6,395 bases of DNA. Origin: Fidelibacterota bacterium. GTDB lineage: Bacteria; Fidelibacterota; Marinisomatia; Marinisomatales; UBA1611. Location: NCBI GenBank assembly GCA_015658495.1, contig DQOT01000088.1, positions 1-6,395 on the forward strand, read 5' to 3'. How positions within the stretch are numbered: position 1 is the first letter of the stretch; the number at the start of each line of letters is the position of its first letter. The translations under genes and the position numbers were made by a program. Below the pieces are notes generated by a model. The model ran no database searches and was not told the DNA's origin. It saw only the letters and a list, made by a program, of their open reading frames with translations. Shown here piece by piece: positions 1 to 5,394 of the stretch.

Positions 1-90
1 AAAACCATTTGGGAAATTTCCATTCTGAGGTGGATTAATTCCGTAAATAATATTTATTATTAAAAATGCTGGAATGATAATTCTATTCAT
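1..90 (-). CDS. N-terminal fragment of a secreted protein (runs off left edge)
   Basis: An ATG at 90 opens a frame with no stop to the window edge, giving 30 residues that begin MNRIIIPAFLIINIIYGINP. This looks like a signal peptide: one basic residue near the start, then a hydrophobic stretch of about 13 residues, then a polar proline/asparagine-rich segment (PPQNGNFPNGF). An AAGGAG Shine-Dalgarno at 105-100 sits 9 nt upstream of the ATG, which supports the start. The gene lies downstream of a terminator, so it is probably a separate transcription unit from the large operon. The PP-x-x-GN-P pattern after the signal recalls the start of some secreted metalloproteases, but 30 residues are too few to assign a family. 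The product is unknown; export is inferred. Confidence 0.65.
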   Translation of the reverse strand, partial: MNRIIIPAFLIINIIYGINPPQNGNFPNGF

Positions 91-99
91 ATTTCTTTT

Positions 100-105
100 C
101 TCCTT
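100..105 (-). promoter_or_regulatory. Ribosome binding site of the left-edge gene
   Basis: AAGGAG is followed by 9 nt and the ATG at 90. It is the clearest evidence that the short truncated frame at the left edge is a real gene start. Confidence 0.65.
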
Positions 106-142
106 CAGGGTGAATTTAGGATGGACACAATGAAGAAATCAT

Positions 143-173
143 AAATAAAAAAGGCCCGATTGATTCCGAGCCT
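143..173 (-). terminator. Intrinsic terminator at the end of the operon
   Basis: Read on the minus strand, AGGCTCG (173-167) pairs with CGGGCCT (158-152) in a 7-bp stem with one G-T wobble. The loop is 8 nt, and a T-rich tail (TTTTTATTT) follows at once. It lies about 145 bp after the last operon stop and before the next gene start, where an operon terminator is expected. On the plus strand the same hairpin is followed by ATTTTTACATTTT, so it may also work weakly in that direction. Confidence 0.85.
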
Positions 174-193
174 ATTTTTACATTTTCCTATAC

Positions 194-310
194 TATCATT
201 GGGAGGTACAGAGTGACGAAGCCTGTCTGCCATACCGATAGCGCAGGCAGGCAATCTCGTTTTTTTAAACCAACGGGATTTCGTCGGTCTTACATTTCCT
301 CGCAATGATA
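194..310. repeat. 117-bp nested palindromic repeat element
   Basis: The ends are imperfect inverted repeats: TATCATTGGGAGG at 194-206 against CCTCGCAATGATA at 298-310. Inside are a perfect pair GACGAA/TTCGTC (215-220, 280-285), a pair AATCTCG/CGGGATT (253-259, 274-280), and a strong hairpin GCCTGTCTGC/GCAGGCAGGC (221-230, 243-252). The pattern 'CATTGCGAGG ... GACGAA ... AATCTC ... CCTCGCAATG' resembles small dispersed palindromic elements seen in intergenic DNA of many bacterial genomes. This is from memory, not a search. It starts 7 bp after the stop of the last operon gene and codes for nothing convincing. It could be a non-autonomous mobile element or an RNA hairpin protecting the 3' end of the operon transcript. 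Confidence 0.75.
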
Positions 311-317
311 TGTATTA

Positions 318-1151
318 TTACAATTCAGTTTCAGGATTGCCTTTATCATTAAATGCAGAATACCCTAATAATCCAACAATAATGACCAACAGCCAAAGAG
401 TGGCATGATGATATTGTGCACCAGAGTAGGTTATTAAGTCTACAAAACGACCTATGAGTAATGAAATTCGTCCCATAACAGCAAACCCAAATGATGCACC
501 AAAAGAGATCATAAGGAAATAAATCCCAACGCGGGTGACTTTTCCAAAATTTCCTGTATGCTCTTTTGAGAAAAAGAAATACAATAATCCAGTAACGGTT
601 CCCACCAAAATGACCAGGTTATTGAAATGAGATGCGCCCAACAGACTAAACATAGGGAGATCAGAATTTGCTAGTGGAATAATTGTTCCCCTGATCTGTC
701 CAAGTACATTGGAGTTAAGATAACCATAAGCACGAAGTCCTGCCGCCATACCAACCGTATAGGCAATCCCCCACCGTGCAAACCAACTCAATTTTTTAAA
801 AAGGCTCAGCAACATCATAATCCCCAACGCAAAGGGGATCAAATAGATCAAATGCATATCATGACCTTTATCGATCCCGCCTTCTGGAAAAATTGATGAG
901 GAAATCATCCCAAAGAAATTGTAGATCCCATACCAAAATCCATCTGAATATTGAGTGGATGGCCAGAGCCGTCCAAACAAATTAGGCTGGATCTGTGTCC
1001 AAAAGAACATGGACGTCCAATATCCTGCAGAAACACCTACAAAGATATGTTCTGCAATTTTATAAAATGGATTATCCTTATACAGGAATGAAAAGATCGC
1101 CAGCGTTAAGAAGACTGCGACCCAGGCACCAAATATTTCACCAAACATCAT
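318..1151 (-). CDS. Polytopic membrane protein of unknown function, last gene of the operon
   Basis: This 277-aa protein has about seven hydrophobic segments, near residues 5-23, 33-50, 103-120, 125-146, 174-194, 207-228 and 250-267. It is an inner-membrane protein by composition. The best-conserved-looking part is near the N-terminus: YKDNPFYKIAEHIFVGVSAG at 24-43, with charged and aromatic residues leading into helix 2. Other polar features inside or near the membrane are GLRAYGYLNSN (138-148) and ASHFNN (173-178). I recognise no transporter or enzyme signature. The gene begins with two ATG codons in a row; AAGGAG at 1160-1155 is only 3 nt from the first but 6 nt from the second, so translation probably starts at 1148. 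The Shine-Dalgarno includes the TAA stop of the upstream gene, so expression is likely coupled. It probably works with the other membrane proteins of the operon. Function unknown. Confidence 0.88.
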   Translation of the reverse strand: MMFGEIFGAWVAVFLTLAIFSFLYKDNPFYKIAEHIFVGVSAGYWTSMFFWTQIQPNLFGRLWPSTQYSDGFWYGIYNFFGMISSSIFPEGGIDKGHDMHLIYLIPFALGIMMLLSLFKKLSWFARWGIAYTVGMAAGLRAYGYLNSNVLGQIRGTIIPLANSDLPMFSLLGASHFNNLVILVGTVTGLLYFFFSKEHTGNFGKVTRVGIYFLMISFGASFGFAVMGRISLLIGRFVDLITYSGAQYHHATLWLLVIIVGLLGYSAFNDKGNPETEL

Positions 1152-1158
1152 GTACTCC

Positions 1159-2007
1159 TTAATACTTTTTTGAACGATTACGTTCTATTAAATAACCAAC
1201 ATTTCCCAAGACGATAAAAAGAACGATCACCAAATGAGCAATAGACTGGGCATCCATACCACTGGTTCCAATCCCCGGAACACCAATGAGTTTTTCATAT
1301 TCTGCTGCACCAGGCATTCCTGCCAAGATTCCCTGTACCTGACCCGATGCAACATAAGGCATCACTTCATTCACTTGAATAGAAGTTGTTCCTGTACTCA
1401 TGGGTACATTTGTAGGGTCTACAGCATACTGGACCCATTCAATTGTTCCCGGATATCCAGCAGAGGCCGAAAAGAGAAAATCAAAATCTTCAAATCGGTT
1501 CACACCCTCCATCATGGGAATTTCAGTAACTTTTGTTCCTTTTGCATCGATGGTGTAAAGTTTTCTGATATTACTTACAATACCTTTAACGACAGCTTCA
1601 TTTCCCGGGCGAAATCCCAGTAAAACATAATCTTCGCCATAGGTCAATCCATATTCGTCACGCCCCACCAAATTTAAGGCATCAGACGCTAAAAATTGCC
1701 CATCAGGCCAAAGGCAGGTAACATAGACTTTATGTTTATTTTTAAATAAATGGCGCAAAATAGATAAAACCATGGGATGAATTTCAGGTTTTGTGCTGGG
1801 ACCATATTCACATGAGACCAATACCTTGGATCCATGGGGCAAAGCATCAATCGTATCGTAAACCTGTTGTGTTGTTGGTGTCGCCCTAATGGGTAATCCC
1901 ATTGGGAAAAATAATGGTAAAATCACCGCCAAAGCGATAACCAGGAAGATCCAACGTCGATCCACTGAACTCATTTTTATAATCAAATCAGTTATGTATT
2001 TCATCAT
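1159..2007 (-). CDS. Membrane-anchored protein with a large soluble domain between two helices, function unknown
   Basis: This 282-aa protein has one N-terminal membrane helix (about residues 18-36) and one C-terminal helix (about 256-273), which bracket a globular domain of about 220 residues. A basic C-terminal tail (ERNRSKKY) argues that both ends are cytoplasmic, which would place the domain outside the membrane. The domain has alternating strands and helices. Distinctive segments are VLVSCEYGPSTKPEIHPM (62-79), VTCLWPDG (96-103), GFRPGNEAVVKG (131-142), SAGYPGTIEWVQYAVDP (182-198), STGTTSIQVN (204-213) and GMPGAAEYEKL (230-240). The glycine/serine/threonine-rich turns could bind a ligand, but I recognise no named fold. 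Start: GGAG at 2015-2012 lies 4 nt before the first and 7 nt before the second of two tandem ATGs, so 2004 is also likely; Met12 is a third possibility. The first ATG overlaps the upstream TAA stop by one base (TAATG). Confidence 0.88.
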   Translation of the reverse strand: MMKYITDLIIKMSSVDRRWIFLVIALAVILPLFFPMGLPIRATPTTQQVYDTIDALPHGSKVLVSCEYGPSTKPEIHPMVLSILRHLFKNKHKVYVTCLWPDGQFLASDALNLVGRDEYGLTYGEDYVLLGFRPGNEAVVKGIVSNIRKLYTIDAKGTKVTEIPMMEGVNRFEDFDFLFSASAGYPGTIEWVQYAVDPTNVPMSTGTTSIQVNEVMPYVASGQVQGILAGMPGAAEYEKLIGVPGIGTSGMDAQSIAHLVIVLFIVLGNVGYLIERNRSKKY

Positions 2008-2825
2008 TATTCTCCAATATAGGATTTTTCAATTCCGAGAATATATCGGATTGACGTTGAAAAAATACCCAAACCAATACCCATCATGATGGATCTAGTA
2101 CCAGCAACATTTGGATTCATATAAATCCATTCTTGCAGATGAGGTAAATAGAAAATCCCAGGTTGATCCAAGGGCCAACCCATGGAGGAACCAGCGGAAG
2201 TGACTATGATGATTCCCACAGAAACAAAAATAGCCGTGTATTGTTTATTTTTGAAAACTGAATTAATAACGACCCCCCCAATCAGTACCAAAAGATACAT
2301 AATAAACCAACTGGAAATGCTACTACCCAATGGAACTCGACCAATCATAATAATAATCCCAGCGACGAGAAGCAAGGTTGCTTCAAAATTCCGGATTCGA
2401 AAAGCACGGTATGATGCAGATGCAACAAAGAAAGCGAGTAATGCAAACATAGTTGCCCCGAGCGGTGCGAACATATACGTAAAGATCCATTTAAAAAGAG
2501 TACCATCAGCCGTTACGTGTGTTCCCCAGGCAACATCAGGGTTCCCTTTGTAAAAAAACCCGGCAATAATTGCCAATATAAAGCCACCAATAGCAAACAG
2601 GCTGTATTGCCAGCCCTTTTTCTTTCGGAGCACTTTCTGCATTTGCATTTTAAGCAAATTGAATCCGCCGAGAAAAATAGCGAAACTGGCGAGAATATCG
2701 AACCATTGCGTCGCATCGTCATCTACGAAAGCTTTAATGTTCGGTTCGTCAACGAACCACCCAAACAGGGTAAGTGAGCCAATAACGGCTACAATCAAAA
2801 TTGGGATATGTCTTTTCCAAAGCAT
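2007..2825 (-). CDS. Polytopic membrane protein of unknown function
   Basis: This 272-aa protein has about eight predicted membrane segments, near residues 7-24, 42-60, 74-92, 112-138, 148-164, 172-190, 197-212 and 245-263. The centre holds a striking run, APLGATMFALLAFFVASASY (120-139), followed by RAFRIRNFEATLLL and IGRVPLG (161-167), with several arginines close to the membrane. The C-terminus has AGTRSIMMGIGLG (241-253) and RYILGIEKSYIG. These segments read as conserved, but I know no function for them. AAGGA at 2838-2834 lies 8 nt before the ATG and contains part of the upstream TAA stop; the genes are 11 bp apart. Downstream, the stop overlaps the next ATG. The tight packing implies a fixed stoichiometry or complex with its neighbours. 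A transporter is possible, but no binding-protein or ATPase motif supports it. Confidence 0.88.
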   Translation of the reverse strand: MLWKRHIPILIVAVIGSLTLFGWFVDEPNIKAFVDDDATQWFDILASFAIFLGGFNLLKMQMQKVLRKKKGWQYSLFAIGGFILAIIAGFFYKGNPDVAWGTHVTADGTLFKWIFTYMFAPLGATMFALLAFFVASASYRAFRIRNFEATLLLVAGIIIMIGRVPLGSSISSWFIMYLLVLIGGVVINSVFKNKQYTAIFVSVGIIIVTSAGSSMGWPLDQPGIFYLPHLQEWIYMNPNVAGTRSIMMGIGLGIFSTSIRYILGIEKSYIGE

Positions 2826-2836
2826 AAAACTTTTCC

Positions 2837-3700
2837 TTATTTCACCGTGAGAAATTCAAGAATACTAAAATCAATCATTCCACCATCATGAAGAAAGCGT
2901 AGAATGACTCCAAATAAGATCAAAACAATCACAATCACTTTGATCATATCCTGTCCCTTCACGCCGCCAATCAGTTCCGGCCGTTGTGATAAATAGGCAC
3001 TGGCTGCGAAGAATTCTTCACCGATCAACGTGTAATCGCAGGCAGTCACAAAAAATGGTATCTGGGCCTGTGATGCTGTGCCGGCGATCTGGATTGCACC
3101 AATGGAATTACCTGTTTCCGCAAGAATCAAAGATTCAGCATAGAATTTTCCCATATACATACAAGCAGCAGGTTTTTCACGAACCATGATCCCATTCACT
3201 CCGGCAGCATAGGCAAATTGCTCATCGGTCAAATAATGCACCATATCTTCATGAAACATATCCGGCCGACCTTCGAGCAAATAAGATTCCTTACACGCTT
3301 CCTGGGCAGCTTTCATGACGATGGCACGAGAAACTGGGACATTCAGGGTTGTTTCGTATCGCGCCGTCATTCTTGAAACATGACCCAATACAATAACACC
3401 GGCAACGGTTTCAACTTGATCCATATCCATAATGCCAGGAACGTACAATACAGGTTTCCCCATTTCCGTGGAACGCCCCACAGCTTCCTCCACTGCTTTT
3501 AATCCAGGGATATCTCTTAAAAAGATTTCTTCTCCGCGACGTGCTTTTCGGATGAAAAACATGAGGGTTCCAGAGAAGGTCATAATGGCCAGGAACATCA
3601 CAAGTCGTTCTGTGATAAAGAACGGGTGCCCCATGAACCAATAGATCAGGAAGGAAAGTGTGATCCCTCCTACCCCCATCATAAAATCACGATCATTCAT
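2837..3700 (-). CDS. Membrane-anchored DUF6754-like protein, function unknown
   Basis: The chosen start gives 287 aa (MNDRDFMMG...). Two membrane helices lie at about 7-24 and 32-49, followed by basic residues (RKARRGEE), then a mostly soluble domain of about 200 residues, then a third helix at about 252-268. The soluble part shows LRDIPGLKAVEEAVGR (61-76), KPVLYVPGI (82-90), IAGTASQAQIPFF (205-217) and CDYTLIGEEFFAASAYLS (221-238). This last block resembles what I remember of DUF6754, a bacterial family without a known role; that assignment is from memory and moderate. The positive charges after helix 2 suggest the soluble domain is cytoplasmic. An upstream ATG at 3712 would add four residues, but GGAG lies inside that extension, 6 nt before the ATG at 3700, so 3700 is preferred. 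It overlaps the preceding gene by 8 bp (ATGAATGA), a typical coupling arrangement. Confidence 0.87.
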   Translation of the reverse strand: MNDRDFMMGVGGITLSFLIYWFMGHPFFITERLVMFLAIMTFSGTLMFFIRKARRGEEIFLRDIPGLKAVEEAVGRSTEMGKPVLYVPGIMDMDQVETVAGVIVLGHVSRMTARYETTLNVPVSRAIVMKAAQEACKESYLLEGRPDMFHEDMVHYLTDEQFAYAAGVNGIMVREKPAACMYMGKFYAESLILAETGNSIGAIQIAGTASQAQIPFFVTACDYTLIGEEFFAASAYLSQRPELIGGVKGQDMIKVIVIVLILFGVILRFLHDGGMIDFSILEFLTVK

Positions 3701-4037
3701 GATTATCTCCATTTACGATCTTCGCATCGGTTTCTAATGCTTCGATCATTTGTAGTAATAATTCTATGTTTTCAGGTTCTTCAAAAACCTGGACTGTGCG
3801 GTAATAATTTTCTGATTGGATAAATACATTTAGGATTGGTCCTAAAAAGACCAGGGCATGACTCCCAAGGAGTGTTAATGGTTTTGTCATTTCCAAAAAG
3901 AAGACGGCAGGGGTGACAAAACCGGAACCGTGGATCTTTTTGGCGATTCTTTCAAGAAATAATTTATCTTGATCATCCAAGGAAAGATGTGCCGGATGAG
4001 ACTCGGATACCAGTAATTTCTTTATACCACTAAACAT
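3693..4037 (-). CDS. Small conserved-looking protein of unknown function
   Basis: This 114-aa protein has a charged, helical N-terminus (LSLDDQDKLFLERIAKKIHG, 18-37), one moderately hydrophobic central stretch at about 41-72 with FFLEMTKPLTLLGSHALVFL at 46-65, and an acidic helical C-terminus (EEPENIELLLQMIEALETD). The central part is amphipathic or could be one membrane-dipping helix; the lysine and glutamate within it argue against a simple transmembrane span. No known domain is recognised. AGGA at 4046-4043 is 5 nt from the ATG. Its stop lies inside the start region of the DUF6754-like gene, with an 8-bp overlap. Position and size suggest an accessory subunit tying the cytoplasmic proteins to the membrane part, which is inference. 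Confidence 0.8.
   Translation of the reverse strand: MFSGIKKLLVSESHPAHLSLDDQDKLFLERIAKKIHGSGFVTPAVFFLEMTKPLTLLGSHALVFLGPILNVFIQSENYYRTVQVFEEPENIELLLQMIEALETDAKIVNGDNHE
3707..3710 (-). promoter_or_regulatory. Ribosome binding site deciding the DUF6754-like start
   Basis: GGAG lies inside the end of the upstream 114-aa gene, 6 nt before the ATG at 3700. The alternative ATG at 3712 has its first bases directly abutting this motif and no purine-rich motif at a good distance upstream, so the shorter 287-aa product is more likely. Confidence 0.7.
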
Positions 4038-4095
4038 TATTATCCTAATTCCTTGTCTTAATCCTAATTCTTAATCCAGTCTAATCCGTCTCAAC
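4038..4095. repeat. GGATTAAG/GGATTAGG-type repeats in the spacer between genes 2 and 3
   Basis: On the minus strand the spacer reads as alternating GGATTAAG, AATTAGGATTAAG and GGAATTAGGATAAT units. The first unit includes the last codon and stop of the upstream gene (GAT TAG), and the last one supplies the AGGA Shine-Dalgarno of the next gene. Similar units occur in the spacer at 5209-5394. There is no strong hairpin and no T tract, so it is not a terminator. Confidence 0.6.
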
Positions 4096-5208
4096 CATTT
4101 CAAGATTAGCCCGCGGTATGGAAAAAACATCATTGTCAATTTTGACTTTTGCTACACGAACCATCGTTTCAGATTCCATTTGCTGAAGTTCTGGCGGTAA
4201 ACTCATTACTTCACCCATTCTACCAAAATATGGTGCACGAATAACACGAACCAAGCTACCTTTTCCGATTCCTTTTTCTTCAGATTCATAAACGGGTGTG
4301 TCAGGGATTTCACTTTCTTGTAAGGGAATCACAATTTCGGGGCGAATCACCCCAGCACGGATCTGTGTAGCACCATTGATGGAGACGAATTTACCATCAT
4401 GCTCTTTTAATAAATCAAATGTTCTGCTCCCCATGCGAATGTTTCCATACCCTTCAGTTAAAACAAGTGAGGTAACTAGGTCTTCCGACCCAGTAATCGC
4501 CACGCCCAAGGTATATCCCAATATTTCTTCAAGGTCATAATAATTAAATCCACCTACAACCACACCGGCTATTTGTAAAGCTAAAGCTTTTTTATACGTT
4601 TCAAGGCTGATAAAAGAGCCACCCACAACAATTTTACCTTGATGAGCTTCATTCAATAAATCTGCTGTTAATTCCTGCTCACGATCTGTTACAATGATTT
4701 CCATATATCCACGGCTTTCTCCACCAATTCCAAAAATTCCCTGGATAAATGCCGCATCGGATTCTATTATAACGCCTTCCTCAGGAATAATGTTTTTTAC
4801 GATCCCAGTCATATATGCATCCACTTCAACAGGAATAGGTGCATCCCGCATCACAATTTGTCCCGTTACGCCAGAAATAGATTCAATGGTCCCATCAATG
4901 GGTGATTTCACATCTGATTTAAAAAAACCAAACATTCCTTCCGTTTGAGCTAACATATCACCTTTTTTTACAGAATCTCCTTCACTAAAGAGCATGACAT
5001 TCGGAACGTCAGCCGGTCCGATGTTGAGAAAATTTGCCACCTTAACCATTTGAACATTGCCAGGCAAATCCGTTTTTGCAACAATGTCATTGGGTTCCAG
5101 GTGGTCTCCAACTTGCTTCGTTACTTCGCCCTTAATAGGAAGGCGACGATTCTTCGTAACTTTTGTGTGATGTAATACTTTAAGTCCGGGTGTATATGCG
5201 TGTGCCAT
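4081..5208 (-). CDS. Barrel-sandwich (lipoyl-like) protein with KOW-like C-terminus
   Basis: This 375-aa soluble protein has no signal peptide or membrane helix. Residues about 24-60 (KGEVTKQVGDHLEPNDIVAK) and 74-135 (FSEGDSVKKGDMLAQTEG, then KSPIDGTIESISGVTGQIVM) show the repeated 'G-x-V-x-x-G-D-x-V/L-x-x-G-D' turns of biotinyl/lipoyl and RnfC-type barrel-sandwich folds. The lysine-bearing hairpin of a biotin or lipoyl carrier (such as MKM or DKA) is absent, so the fold is probably structural. IQGIFGIGGESRGYMEI (155-171) and a helical middle domain with VVGGSFI and IAGVVVGG follow. The C-terminus (about 316-372: KGSLVRVIRAPYFGRMGEV, then VRVAKVKID and IPRANLEMVE) looks like a KOW/SH3-like barrel. 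No convincing Shine-Dalgarno precedes the ATG, but a stop lies just 7 codons upstream in frame, so the start is well bounded. Likely a cytoplasmic partner of the membrane proteins; role unknown. Confidence 0.88.
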   Translation of the reverse strand: MAHAYTPGLKVLHHTKVTKNRRLPIKGEVTKQVGDHLEPNDIVAKTDLPGNVQMVKVANFLNIGPADVPNVMLFSEGDSVKKGDMLAQTEGMFGFFKSDVKSPIDGTIESISGVTGQIVMRDAPIPVEVDAYMTGIVKNIIPEEGVIIESDAAFIQGIFGIGGESRGYMEIIVTDREQELTADLLNEAHQGKIVVGGSFISLETYKKALALQIAGVVVGGFNYYDLEEILGYTLGVAITGSEDLVTSLVLTEGYGNIRMGSRTFDLLKEHDGKFVSINGATQIRAGVIRPEIVIPLQESEIPDTPVYESEEKGIGKGSLVRVIRAPYFGRMGEVMSLPPELQQMESETMVRVAKVKIDNDVFSIPRANLEMVETD

Positions 5209-5394
5209 TACTTGGATTAAGACTAGTTAGATAAGTATTTTGAATTGGAGTTGTGTTGCTGTTTATTTTGGGTAAGGAATTTGGATTAAGATTTGGAATT
5301 GGGAAATGCTTCATCGTTGATCGAGTGATATTGTGTTTTAATTTATTGTTCATCCTAATCCTTACTCCTTATATCAATCTTAATTCCTAATCCT
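5209..5394. repeat. 178-bp spacer with inverted GGATTAAG-type repeats
   Basis: The spacer between genes 1 and 2 is bounded by related sequences. A 19-bp imperfect inverted repeat (5275-5293 against 5376-5394, 15 of 19 positions matching) has a perfect 9-bp core, ATTAAGATT/AATCTTAAT at 5285-5293 and 5376-5384. A further GGATTAAG is at 5214-5221, and ATCCTAATCC at 5352-5361. The right arm runs into the stop codon of the GlmL-like gene. The enclosed 82 bp is AT-rich and codes for nothing convincing. I see no clear -35/-10 promoter or T-tailed terminator. It could be a small repeat element or an mRNA-processing site. Confidence 0.55.

Noticed and set aside
221..266. Hairpin GCCTGTCTGC/GCAGGCAGGC followed by T7 as a plus-strand terminator
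   Set aside because: The T run begins 8 nt after the stem, no plus-strand gene leads into it, and the hairpin belongs to the larger repeat.
105..305. 66-codon minus-strand frame over the terminator and repeat
   Set aside because: It is a translation of the palindromic repeat and the terminator hairpin, with no good ribosome binding site and a composition unlike its neighbours.
1234..1623. 129-codon plus-strand frame opposite the two-helix anchored protein
   Set aside because: It is antisense to a well-supported gene, rich in Cys/His/Ser as expected for a shadow frame, and has no domain-like pattern.
2182..2553. 123-codon plus-strand frame opposite the eight-helix membrane protein
   Set aside because: Its Ile/Thr/Pro-rich sequence mirrors the hydrophobic codons of the real minus-strand gene; no ribosome binding site or neighbours support it.
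4081..5208. Biotin or lipoyl carrier protein
   Set aside because: The turns resemble the fold, but no lysine sits at the expected hairpin tip with the usual flanking residues, so covalent modification is not supported.
5180..5353. Frame of about 58 codons starting at 5353 on the minus strand, in the spacer before the barrel-sandwich gene
   Set aside because: An AAGGAG lies upstream but about 11 nt away. The peptide is low-complexity (Asn/Pro/Thr-rich) because it translates the AATTCC/AATCC repeat units, and it overlaps the start of the next gene out of frame.
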